A DNA stretch of 64,000 nt from Tenrec ecaudatus (lineage: Eukaryota; Chordata; Mammalia; Afrosoricida; Tenrecidae). The stretch spans positions 251,672,812 through 251,736,811 of the forward strand of contig NC_134531.1 in the NCBI RefSeq assembly GCF_050624435.1. The letters are read 5' to 3'. The notes beneath the pieces were generated by a model, which saw only the letters and a program-made list of their open reading frames with translations, was not told the origin of the DNA and did no database searches. Of the stretch, positions 52,925 through 62,618 are shown one piece after another (position 1 is the stretch's first letter; each line of letters begins with the position of its first letter). The position numbers and the translations under genes were made by a program.

Positions 52925-53270
52925 TAGGTAGACACACCAACTTCCAAACCTCTGCTCTGACTGTTGCCCATCCCTGGAGCACTCTTTTCCGCAAATGACC
53001 AATGTGGCTCACTCCACTTCCAGCGTTCGAAGTATCACTTTTTCAGTAAGACCGACCTTAACTACTCCATTTAATAGGACAACTTGATTTCTCCTGCTTT
53101 ATTTTTCTGCAGCATTTAGCAAGTTCTAACGTATTATAATTATTATATTTATTGTGCATAGTCTATCAAAACTCAAACTCCCTAAGAACAGATTTGTGCT
53201 TGATTTGTTTATGAACTATCAATGCTTGACATGTCGTATATATTCAATAAGCATATAGTGAGTAAGACAG
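52925..53270 (+). repeat. L2 LINE 3' fragment
   Basis: TTTATTTTTCTGCAGCATTT AGCAAGTTC, ACTCAAACTCCCTAAGAACA GATTTGTGCTTGATTTG, then AATGCTTGACATGTCGTATA TATTCAATAAGCATA follow the L2 3' order (cagcacttagc ... ctccatgagggcaggg ... cctggcacatagtag...caataaat). Confidence 0.7.
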
Positions 53271-53469
53271 TAGCTCATTAGCATTTGCTTACAAGAAAAA
53301 ATAATCGTTTTGTTTAAGAAAGTGATTGCAAAAGTGACTTCAGGCACATTGAACAAAGCCACCCTTGCAGAGAGTTTCAAAAATCTTTCTAAATCTCTTG
53401 GTTTCTCATACAAGAAACTAGTGGAAATGCTGCCTTAATAATCAGAACATTGATGCCTATATATGTGAG

Positions 53470-53499
53470 TGTAGATGATCACTAGATAGCTAGATAGAT

Positions 53500-53556
<57 letters not shown>
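53470..53556. repeat. (GATA)n microsatellite
   Basis: CTAGATAGATGATAGATAGA and some fifteen further GATA units in an almost pure run. Confidence 0.98.
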
Positions 53557-53569
53557 GGTCTAGTATTGC

Positions 53570-53706
53570 CTCCTTAGTAACCGCACAGGCGATTGGCTGT
53601 CTGCTGCAGTACAAGTCATAGTCGGTGAAACCCTATGAGACCGTTCTGCTTTGTCACACGGGGTGCTATTAGTCAAAAGTCAACTCAGCAGCACCTAAAA
53701 ACAACA
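53570..53706 (+). repeat. SINE or RTE 3' terminus
   Basis: ACCGCACAGGCGATTGGCTG, GTGAAACCCTATGAGACCGT TCTGCTTTGTCAC, AGTCAAAAGTCAACTCAGCA GCACCTAAAAACAACAG. The end is the RTE-type CACCTAAAAACAAC, while the body is SINE-like. Confidence 0.6.
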
Positions 53707-53724
53707 GGTTTCAAAACTAAGGAT

Positions 53725-53845
53725 TATTTTAGTTAAGCCTTACAAGAATCTTATTACATAGACCACATCATCCCTCAATGTAATTCTCAAAAAGATCAAT
53801 AATTTGCCCGTGGTCGCAAAGGAGTAGAAGGCTTGACTAGAATGC
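53725..53845 (-). repeat. MIR fragment, reversed
   Basis: TTAAGCCTTACAAGAATCTT ATTACATAG, then CAATAATTTGCCCGTGGTCG CAAAGGAGTAGAAGGCTTGA CTAGAATGCAGG, the reverse of the MIR 3' half (cacaacaaccctatgaggtag ... cttgcccaaggtcacacagctagtaag). Confidence 0.6.
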
Positions 53846-53849
53846 AGGT

Positions 53850-54125
53850 ACCATGATGAGGCTTTCTGCTCCCATAAAAAGGTGCTTATGAGTTGGACTG
53901 GAATCCATATGGTCAGCAGTTCAGAACTCCCAGCAGCTCTAAGGGAAGAGAAAGACTGGGCTTTTTACTCCCGTACATTGACAGTCTCAGAAATCCACAG
54001 GACGTTGCTATGAGTCAGCAATGCCTCAATGGCAGTGAGCTGAATCTTGGAAAACCCCAGGAAGCATTTTACTGCATCCTGCAGGGTGACCATGGTCAGA
54101 TCCAAAGCGATGGCAATGAGATAGG
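53850..54125 (+). repeat. AfroSINE, plus a second 3' end
   Basis: GTTGGACTGGAATCCATATG GTCAGCAGTTCAGAACTCCC AGCAGCTCTAAGG, TTTTTACTCCCGTACATTGA, GCTATGAGTCAGCAATGCCT CAATGGCAGTGAGCTG. A second copy of the 3' terminus follows (GGGTGACCATGGTCAGATCC AAAGCGATGGCAATGAG). Confidence 0.8.
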
Positions 54126-55065
54126 CATTGATTTTTCATTTCAAAATGCCTTTTCTTTTCCGGATAACTCCGCTGTCACCCAGCATGTCCAGCTTCTGCA
54201 GAGCCCCTTTCTTTATCGAGAGCTCCATTGGCCTCAGCATCTTCTCAATCCCTAAGAAAAAACGTGACCTTAGGGTGAAGAGATTTGATGAGCTTTCGCC
54301 CAAATTTGTGGCACTTTGTATTATTCAGTTGGTTTGTTCGTTTGTGTCAGTATTACTCGCTTTGAGTTAAGAAAGGTGCCAGAGACCCTCTGCAGACGGA
54401 AGGTCCTCAGTGGTGGGTTGGCGAGGAGGGCAAGGAGGGAGCGGACTTCTTATGAGCAGTGACTGTCTGTTAAGGGGACAGCAAACGTTAGAAGCTAATG
54501 CACAATGTAATGAACACAAATGATGTCACTAAATGGTTCCAGTAAAGAATATTGGAACAGTCAATGTTTTGTTGCAAACATAGGTACCAAAATTAAAAAT
54601 ATGCTACACTACTTTCCCCAGTTGTGATGTAATAGCTTCTTTTTGGATTTAACCACACAGCCCCCCACCCGAATCCAGTTAGTTCTACACACCTAGTAAA
54701 TTGAAGTTCCGCTCTCAGAGTCTAGAATCTCACCCAGGGACTGAGCCTCTGCTGCCCTGGCATAGAACTCCTGGGGTCTGTTTTCCACTTCAGATTTCAA
54801 AATGATACCCACTCCTGGACTCTCTAACCTTGCTCTGTTCATGAGTAGGGTAATCCAGTTCTCTGGAATGAGTCTTTCCCAACCTCTCTCATAAAACCTG
54901 AAGCTGCACTAGCTGAATATCGTGTTCTCCTTTCATGAAAGTTCAGTTGTCTCTAAAATGCCTGCACCGAACCAAAATAAAATCTTTATAAGAAGCATAA
55001 AAGTCAGACTTGGGTTTGGGTTGAGATGCTTGGCCAGCATGTGGCTATTTAAGGACCCTTTAGGA
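54126..55065. other. no recognised feature
   Basis: Unique non-coding DNA. ORFs of 80-120 codons near 53893-54370 are partly SINE-derived. Confidence 0.4.
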
Positions 55066-55070
55066 GGCAA

Positions 55071-55280
55071 GAAGAAGATCTGGTAGCATAATGGATTACA
55101 CACTGGGCTGCTAGCTGAAAGGTCAGCAGTTTGAAACCACCAGCTGCTGTAAGGGAGAGAGATGAGACTTTTTGCTCGTCTTATGATTTACAGTCTCAGA
55201 AATTCACAGGGGTGGTTCTACTTACCTTATAGGGCACCTTGAGTCAGAATTGACTCGATGATTGGGAGTTGGGTTTTTGT
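55071..55280 (+). repeat. AfroSINE, full length
   Basis: AGAAGATCTGGTAGCATAAT GGATTACACACTGGGCTGCT AGCTGAAAGGTCAGCAGTTT GAAACCACCAGCTGC to CACCTTGAGTCAGAATTGAC TCGATGATTGGGAGTTGGGT. Well preserved. Confidence 0.92.
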
Positions 55281-55730
55281 TTTACTTTTTTACCCTGGGA
55301 TTTCTCATTTGTTTGTTTGATTTTGGTTTCTAGGCAAGCCAAACTCCAGAGTGAAAAGTAAGTTGAGCATGGTTCTTGCTACATTCCCTCCTGCCTCCTT
55401 CCTGGAGAAGGCAGCGATGGCAACCCAGAGAAGCACCATGGCTGGTCTGCACATGGAAGAAGAAGCAACGCAACTTGATGATAAACTTCAGAAGCACAAA
55501 AATCCAACAGAAACAGGGATAGGCCAACCAAACATCCATTCACCAGCATTAAAAGAATGGAGGTAGCCCTGAGAGACTATGGCAAGTTAGAAAGTAATTC
55601 GACGTGGGAGTAAAGATGAATTCACTTATACTAATGGGCTTGACAAATATGTAACTATTTACATGATCTAAAAACTTGATATAAGTATTAATATCACATT
55701 TCAAAGCATTATAAAAATTTTAAGATGGCC
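55281..55730. other. no recognised feature
   Basis: A 71-codon ORF (55351-55566) is open but has no recognisable similarity. Confidence 0.35.
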
Positions 55731-55734
55731 TTTA

Positions 55735-55915
55735 CACTTATTTTGTTTCACACAAAACAACCTCAGGTAAGTAGACACAATATATTTACCACTCATCTGC
55801 TAATTGAGGAAACTGAGGCCCAAAGAGAAAAATCGCTTAGCTAAAAGTTGACAGGCCTACGGTGTGAATTCAACTTTTGAGACTTCTGGCTTATGTGTTT
55901 CCAAATCAGTTATAG
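55735..55915 (-). repeat. MIR, reversed
   Basis: ACAAAACAACCTCAGGTAAG TAGACACAATATATTTACCA CTCATCTGCTAATTGAGGAA ACTGAGGCCCAAAGAG, CTTAGCTAAAAGTTGACAGG, GTGTGAATTCAAC. The order fits a reversed MIR. Confidence 0.7.
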
Positions 55916-56875
55916 TAATTTATACCCAATTTTATATATAATCCATTGAGTTATGTAAATCAATGAAAAAGAGGACGCTTGAAATAAATATAAGAAATAA
56001 ACTCATACTTTCTGATACAAGCTACAGATCATAAACTTAAAATTTTCTAAACTCTCATGTTTTGTTTGATGGAAAAAAGAATAAAATAGATGTGGAAAAT
56101 GTATGAGGGGAAAGTATTCCAGAGGTAATTTGGGCAATCTCTCTCCAAACATCTACAAATTCCTATAACTTTGTGGAGACCCATAACCAGGAAGCCAACC
56201 TATCACAGCAAAACCAAACACTCACTTTCTGTATGATTATTTTACTTTCAAATGTCACTGACATGAATGCTTGTCATTAAAAATGGCTGGAACGCGACAT
56301 GCTAAGCCAATATTTGTTGGTACTCTGATTCTCAGGGCAATTAAGGTGATTTGCGCTCTCTCTTGTTCCTAACAAAGATAATGATGTTTTAGAAATAAAT
56401 AAAAACTTTGCCTTTACATAAAAGTTTTTACCTGATAAATGCAGTTAATCTCCATTTATTTATTTTTTTAATTGCACCAGCCTCTGCTTCTTTTGGCCAA
56501 CAGGAGATGCTATTCTCACTTTACCACAAGAGAAACTGAAGTCCAGAACTTGTCCAATGAAACAAAGAATTAGTGCGAGATCTTGGAAGAAGAATCAGTA
56601 TATGTAGTTTCCAAGGTCCAAACAGACGGTGAGCGCCAGGGTATCACTGCTCTCAGAATGAAAGGCAGCCTCCTACCCAGCAGCCAAAGACACCCTGGAA
56701 GGTGGCATTTTTATGAGATTCTACTGGGATTGTTCTTGTTCATTCTGTGCTTCCAAGCCTGTATGGCTCCAAATAAAATGGTTTCAGGGTACTTAAGATA
56801 AAGAAGAAAGCCCCATAACTTGGTTTAAAACAAAACATAAACTTTTCTTCTGGTAGGTCTTTTACAAATAACTCC
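55916..56875. other. no gene; MIR-like scrap at 56505-56585
   Basis: ATGCTATTCTCACTTTACCA CAAGAGAAACTGAAGTCCAG AACTTG resembles the reversed MIR tail. The 72-codon ORF at 56583-56801 is unrecognised. Confidence 0.35.
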
Positions 56876-57065
56876 AAATCAAACCAAACCCACTGCAACG
56901 GAGTCAATTACAACTCATAGCACTCATATAGAGAGTTTCTGATGTGATAAAAGTATTAGACCGGGTATCCTCATCTTTCTCCTGTCAGGCAGCTGGTGGA
57001 CTTGAACCACTGAGCTTGTGATTAGCAGCCCCCATCTACCCAACAGTATCACCAAGACTGGGATG
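56876..57065 (-). repeat. AfroSINE, antisense
   Basis: AAATCAAACCAAACCCACTG CAACGGAGTCAATTACAACT CATAGCAC, CATCTTTCTCCTGTCAGGCA GCTGGTGGACTTGAACCACT GAGCTTG. Confidence 0.85.
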
Positions 57066-57645
57066 TTCTGTTTTTATTGGAGAGCTTACTGCTGATTGGG
57101 AATGTGTTCGCCCCATTAGAAAAGGAAGAAAGGACTTGCCTGGAGGGAAAGAAGATAGCTATTCGTTTCAACAAGGTCTTTGCTAACCAACTCCATTTCA
57201 TTCCATCTTACCACGTTATGAAGAAACACTTTGCCCTCTTCCTTTCTCATTTATTCACGAGAAGTTCTACCTAAAACTATCTGATGCTGCTAAGTAACGA
57301 AGTTGCCCATGCTAGAGAGTAATAGCAGAGACACCCAGTCTGCATGAAACAAGGAAAACGTTCATCCTAATTGCTTTTCTCTGACTACCATTCCATAAGA
57401 ACTAGCTGTCTGTTTACTTTCAACAAGACTTTGTTGAAAGATAAGAATTGACCTTTCTCCATTAGAGATCTATTGGATAGCTAATCTAATCAGATTAATA
57501 TCTATTGGAGATTGTATAAATAAAAAGCTTAATTTCCTTTAGTAATAAGAAATATTAAAGTGGCTACGGCTACATTTAATCAGATAATAATAGAGGTTAT
57601 CAAGACATTTAACATTACAATCCCAGTGAATTTTGTTTTGTTTTG
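57066..57645. other. no recognised feature
   Basis: AT-rich non-coding DNA. Confidence 0.4.
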
Positions 57646-57649
57646 TTTT

Positions 57650-57985
57650 GATTAAAAGATCATTTTATCGCTGGCTCTTACAGCTCTTATAATAACCCAT
57701 ACATCAATTGTATTAAGCATTTTTGTACATACATTGCCATCATTATTTTCTAAATATTTACTTTTGAATGAGCCCTTGGTATCAGCTCCTCTCTTTTCTC
57801 TCCCTTCCCCGACCCTTGTGACCCTTGATAGATAATAAATTATTATTATTTTCATATCTTTCACCGACCGCTGTCTCCCTTCTCCCATGGTTTCTGTTAT
57901 TCATCCCCCTGGGAGGGAGGGGTGAGTATGTGTCGATCATTATGATCGGTTCTCCTTTCTCCCCTTTTCTCCTCACCTTTTAAAA
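57650..57985 (-). mobile_element. diverged L1 3'UTR, antisense
   Basis: AAAAGATCATTTTATCGCTG GCTCTTACAGCTCTTATAAT AACCCATACATCAATTG, TTGATAGATAATAAATTATT, CCCCCTGGGAGGGAGGGGTG AG, GATCATTATGATCGGTTCTC C. Older subfamily, like 12344. Confidence 0.78.
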
Positions 57986-58605
57986 AGGAAATCCTAAGAC
58001 AAATACTCTATTGTGAGAACTTGTCTGCAACCATCACAGAGTATAGGTAAACATGTTTTGTTTGAAATAAACTTGTGCATAGATGAACTAGAACGCTACT
58101 CTCAATACTTTGACTTACTCTGATGTAAATAAATACTTGGGGCTCTCACTTCCAGAAAAGGGCACTGTAAATCTGGAAGAGAGAAAAGTACAGTAAATCT
58201 TGCATATTAGATTAGAACTAAAGGTATTTGTCTGCACTTAGAGTTTTGGCTATATACATTAGATAGACTATATAGATGGATTCGGAGAAATATAAGGAGA
58301 GATACAGCAGATGGCTACCTGACATTTAGTAAACACCAAGTAATTTACGCTCCTAAATCCACTTAAACTTTTTCATTACTGAATGCTTACAATTTGAGGA
58401 GAACATGATGTAGTAGAAATGATATGCTTTGTAGATTTAGGCTCAAATGGTATTTGGGTTCAAAACGTATCTCCAACATTGACATTGTGTAAGCATGCTG
58501 ATACCTTTTATGACAGTTGTTCTCAATGAAGAGTGACATAACAAAAACTATGCAACACAAAACATTATTGTTCCATAGATGAAAACCTTTACTTTCTGAT
58601 GTCAG
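57986..58605. other. no recognised feature
   Basis: AT-rich. A MIR-like GGGTTCAAAACGTATCTCC near 58458 is too short to call. Confidence 0.35.
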
Positions 58606-58607
58606 TA

Positions 58608-58635
58608 TACATACACACACACACACACACACAAG
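58608..58635. repeat. (CA)n microsatellite
   Basis: A run of about thirteen CA units, short and nearly pure. Confidence 0.95.
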
Positions 58636-58744
58636 ATGAAGATGGTATTTATAAGTATCAAAGACAACCGGACACACTATGAAAATAGACAGCACAAGAA
58701 CACAGGAGAAATATCTTTGTCTTTCCATCTGGAAGTTATACTTA

Positions 58745-59145
58745 TGTTGACTTGAACATGTATGAACGTGTAAGGATGGTTTCTAACCTGTCGATTCCGG
58801 TGGTAGCCAATGATGCCTCTGTGGTGTTGTGACTTTGTATAAAGGAGACACTGGGAACTTTTCTCCCTTCCTCTGGCCCTTCAGCTGCTTCCTTCCTGGG
58901 ACTCTGTCTGAGTCCAGGCTCGCCCCATGTGGGCTGCTGCTCTGCAGATATGTTGGCACCCTGCCGTGTTTCTACCAATGTGGGATCCACGTGACTCTGC
59001 ACTCACTGACCTGTGATCTCCCTGCTTCCTACTTTAAGTTTCTGAGTCCAAAGAGGGGTTAAATTCATGGATTAGGGTTGGACTGGGCTGGGGTGCTTTC
59101 TTGATATAAAATTATTTCTTGAGATAAAGTTATTTCTTACATGCA
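58745..59145 (+). repeat. LTR-like interspersed repeat, diverged relative
   Basis: The end GGACTGGGCTGGGGTGCTTT CTTGATATAAAATTATTTCT TG matches the sense end of the family at 32163 and 59518 (reverse complement ...GGGTTGGGATGCTTTCTTGA). The upstream TGTGATCTCCCTGCTTCC and CCATGTGGGCTGCTGCTCTG are family-like but much diverged. Confidence 0.45.
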
Positions 59146-59154
59146 AGGGGGAAC

Positions 59155-59400
59155 TCCTCCTCCCCCCCTCCCCCGGCACAAAAAAAAAAAAGAGAGAATT
59201 CTGCTGGGCAGAACAGAGTTTACTTTTTTTTTTCTGAGTTCGTCTTACAGAGTTTTCATAGTATGCATTTTTTCCACTAGACGAGCATTAAACAACTTGC
59301 TCTGAGTTAGTGCACTCAGTGGCGTTGCCTGGGAAGGTTCTCTCTGGTCACAGTTATTTATTTATTTATCTCTCTATCTATTTATTTATTTTGAAGAGCA
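59155..59400. other. simple-repeat patches
   Basis: A CT/C-rich and A-run junction lies at 59155-59195, and TTTATTTATTTATCTCTCTA at 59345-59392. No gene. Confidence 0.7.
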
Positions 59401-59517
59401 ATTTCACTTGAGCCTATTTTCTGTGATGGCCAATTTAAGAGAACAGTGTGCAGCTGTAAACTTTTGTTTCCTGCTCATTAAAAATCCTGCAGAAACTGTT
59501 GTGATGTTCAACTCAGC

Positions 59518-60045
59518 TGTGTTAGTCTGGGTAAACTAGGGAAACAAATCCATAGAAACTCATATGTATAAGAGAGAATTATATATAAAGGGTAAATGTA
59601 TATTAAGAAAGCATCCGAAACCAGTGCTGTCCGGGCCCATAAGTCGAACATTAGCCCATATGTCCAACACCAATCTATAAAGTCCTCCTCAATCTCACAA
59701 AACACACACTATGATGCCGACTGCAGGAGGAAAGCCGAGTCAGTGAATGTGTAAACATCTCAGTGCTGGCAGGGTTCTTCACGCGGCTGCTCCAGCACCC
59801 AGGACTGCATCGGGGTAGGTCCATATGGCTTCTCCTCAGGGATGTCTTTCAGGAAATGAGCCTTGCCAGCTGAAGCAGGGAAATGGCTCAGGCAACGGCA
59901 CCCTGATCCTACCATCAGAAAGCAAGAGACCTGAGAACTAGAAAGGTGAGGTTCACCTAGATATTTATCTTTCCACCCTTCAATTAATCACACATGTATT
60001 TATCAGTCAGGTTGGCACAATAAACCTTAACTATCTCAATAGCTT
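59518..60045 (-). repeat. 500-bp LTR-like interspersed repeat, copy 2
   Basis: GTGTTAGTCTGGGTAAACTA GGGAAACAAATCC to CAGTCAGGTTGGCACAATAA ACCTTAACTATCTCAA. Colinear with 32163-32668 throughout, with slightly more of the middle (AACATTAGCCCATATGTCC). Confidence 0.7.
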
Positions 60046-60049
60046 ACAA

Positions 60050-60702
60050 GGATAGCATGAAGGGAAAAACTCAAGTGTATGAATGGTTTCTCCTTTCAAA
60101 AAAGGTGAACTGTGAATTGATGACAAACCTCGTGTGGATGTCTGTCAATTTCTCGAATGGACAAAAATGTCAAATTTTAGTGCATTGGGAGTTCATTACA
60201 CCAGCTCAGACTGTTAATCAAGCTTTCAATGTAAAGGTTCTGAAAAGATAACATAAAAGCGTGTGACGACAAAATTAAGGGGGTGGAAAGGCCTGATTTG
60301 TTGCAGACAGGGGATTGGGTTTTCCATCATGACAATGCACCTGCTCGCACAGTCATCTCAGTGCACCATTTTGGGCCCAAAAACCCAGCATGCCTCTTTT
60401 GCCCCACACACCTGACTTACCTGACCTCACTCTGTGGGACTTCTTTCGTTTCCTCAAATGTAGAGGGACATGAAAGGACAGTGAATTGATGATGTAGAAG
60501 AGGTGAAGAAAAAAACAAGGGAGGTACTGTCAGTCACCAAACAGATGGGTTTGAAAAATGTTTCAAGAATGGAATCACAGATTTGATAAATGTATTAAGG
60601 GTAATGAAGAGTACTTTGAAGGTGATATGGTTGTTTTGTTTAAAAAATTAAATATATAGCTTTGAAAACAAAATTGAGGGCTTTTTTGGATACCCCCTCA
60701 TA
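60050..60702 (+). pseudogene. mariner-type DNA transposon relic
   Basis: Translated pieces include TQVYEWF (helix-turn-helix side), GDWVFHHDNAPARTVISVHH at 60304-60363 with the second catalytic Asp in its usual HHDNAPA setting, and a degraded region about 34 residues further where the third acidic residue should lie. The 3' end GGATACCCCCTCATA (60688-60702) looks like a mariner terminal inverted repeat next to TA. The N-terminal part is shortened, the first catalytic Asp region is missing or deleted, and stops are frequent. The element is dead. Confidence 0.82.
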
Positions 60703-61090
60703 TATGAGCATCACTGGGTTTTTTCCCTATGGACAATCCAAATTAACACACTCCATAAAAATTAAAAATATGGATGCCATGGAGAAAAACATTCCCTGGG
60801 GCTTGACTTGACGATGAACTGGTGCAGGGGAGACTGTCTCCTGTGGTCTATAAAATCACCTAAAGGGAAAAGTTTGAAATATATAATCCATCTTATTTGG
60901 GGCTAAGTATGTTTTCACTTCTATGCTTCTTTTCAGTAAAACTAGATCTGAACATCCTAGGATTTTATTTCTAAACATATTTTTTCACAGAAAACTAAAG
61001 ATATCCAATCCCAACATTGAACGTAATCCCAAAGTTACTGTCTCTTGGTATGTACAGAAGGAAGTACATATTCCTTGATGCAATCTATTT
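60703..61090. other. no recognised feature
   Basis: AT-rich. The piece 60780-60860 is weakly SINE-like. Confidence 0.35.
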
Positions 61091-61094
61091 AGTA

Positions 61095-61438
61095 TAGCCT
61101 TTATGAAAAGTCAACTGCGTGATATAACCTAGTTTTTCTCATATTGGCACAAAAAATAAATCCTAGATGGATCATAAAGTTACAGCTAAGTTCTAAAATT
61201 ATAAAATGTCTAGAAAATACACAGCACAACATTTTTGGAAACTTGAATTAGGAAACATTTCTTATTTAGGACACAAGAGCACTAATCACATAAGAAAAAA
61301 ACAATAAATTGAAATTCAGCATTTTTTAAAAGGTTTGATCTTTAAAAGGCTCTTCAGAAAGTACGTTTTAGTAAATAATTCCAATAAAGAAGTTATGCTA
61401 AGAATACATGAGTTATTACAACTCAATAAGAAGGAAAT
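61095..61438 (+). pseudogene. old L1M ORF2 C-terminal fragment
   Basis: CAAAAAATAAATCCTAGATG GATCATAAAG, AAATTATAAAATGTCTAGAA AATACACAG, AGGACACAAGAGCACTAATC ACATAAGAAAAA and GTTATTACAACTCAATAAGA AG follow the 3' quarter of L1 ORF2 of ancient mammalian L1. It is cut at its right end by the young L1. Confidence 0.8.
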
Positions 61439-61439
61439 A

Positions 61440-62618
61440 AGAGAGGGGGAAGATGGCCGACAGGGACACCCGCATACTCTGAGAGCTCCTCCAAACAAAG
61501 CGGGATTGGCGACCAGGTAGCTGAATAGTAAGAGTCTGGTGAGTGAAATATCCCCCTGGGACAGCACCCCAGTCCTACCACACGTATTTGTCCAGAGCAG
61601 GGGTCTAGGTGAAAGAGGACCGGACTAGTGGGACATCTCTGGCCACTAAGCTGCCGTGAGCTCACTGGCGACCGGCTTAGGCTCCATCCCCAAACCGGAC
61701 GCCAGCCCAGAGCCGCTTGCCTGCCCTGCCTACTCCAGCGGCCCACTCCCCACTCCCTATCGCGGATCCCCACTGGGAGAGAAGCTTTCCTCTCCCGCAG
61801 TTCCCCTCTCCCCGCAGGGCAGCGATCTGCCCTCGGGCCCACGTCCCTCCCTCCATTCATCCAAGCTCAGGGGAGCGGACCCGCGGATTGTCTGGCGACC
61901 CCCACGGGGGACCATCCACCCGCACCGCTGCCGCGGACCTCTCCACCTGCCCTCCGTGCGCTGGCCTCCCACCCCTGCCCGCCCCCGCCAGCCCCTGGCA
62001 GCCTAGCGCCAGCTCCACTCCTGGCGGGGACCCTGCACTGAGCACTTCCCGCCAACAGGAGCCATAGCCCAACCCGCGCCTGTCCCGGACCCTGAGCTTC
62101 CGCGGAGCGCCGCGCCCCGCGCTGCTGATTCTGCCCACCAAGGGCCCCCCCCCTGCGCAAGGCACAAGAGTAGGTGCCCTCCCCAGGGTGCTGCGGGGAC
62201 CCTGGCGGCCGCGACTCTGAGCCTGAGCAGAGGAAGGGCGCCATTGCCCCCTGCGGTTTCGCGCCAAGCCTCCTTTGCCGGCGCCATTACCCCCTGCGGT
62301 TTCGCGCCAAAAGGGCGGAGAGCGAACACCATTGTTCCCTGCAGTGTCCCGCAGCTGCCTGCGCAGCTATCCAAGGGGCCTCCCCGCGCCCGCTCACAGC
62401 CCGGGCAGATCAAACACTCCACCTGCAGTGGAGCCTGGGTCTCGGCTTTGCAGTCCCTGAGGAGCCGTCAGTGAGCTCCAGCCAGCTCTCACCACCTGGG
62501 GCCCTGTTGGGTCCCCAGTGCCAGCCCTAAGCCTGCCGCAGCCCGCCCCAGCCACCCCAGGAGACGGCACAGTGGCCTGAGCCTCCACACAATAAGGTTA
62601 CCCCTGTCTCCCAGAAGC
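61440..62618 (+). promoter_or_regulatory. L1 5'UTR / internal promoter, ~1.18 kb
   Basis: Starts AGAGAGGGGGAAGATGGCCG, where AAGATGGCCG is the YY1-type site that sits at the 5' end of many mammalian L1s and sets the transcription start. The body to 62560 is very rich in CpG and G/C and contains two exact copies of a 30-bp block (62238-62267 and 62281-62310) and a third, decayed one (about 62326-62355). CpGs are well preserved, as expected for a recent insertion. The antisense ORFs of 71-145 codons here are products of the GC content. Confidence 0.88.

Noticed and set aside
53470-53556. Tandem repeat as a CRISPR-like array
   Set aside because: Simple (GATA)n without spacers, in a mammalian genome.
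61423-62588. Several antisense and alternative-frame ORFs up to 145 codons in the L1 5'UTR
   Set aside because: High GC removes stops in all frames. No known L1 antisense ORF (such as primate ORF0) is recognisable here.
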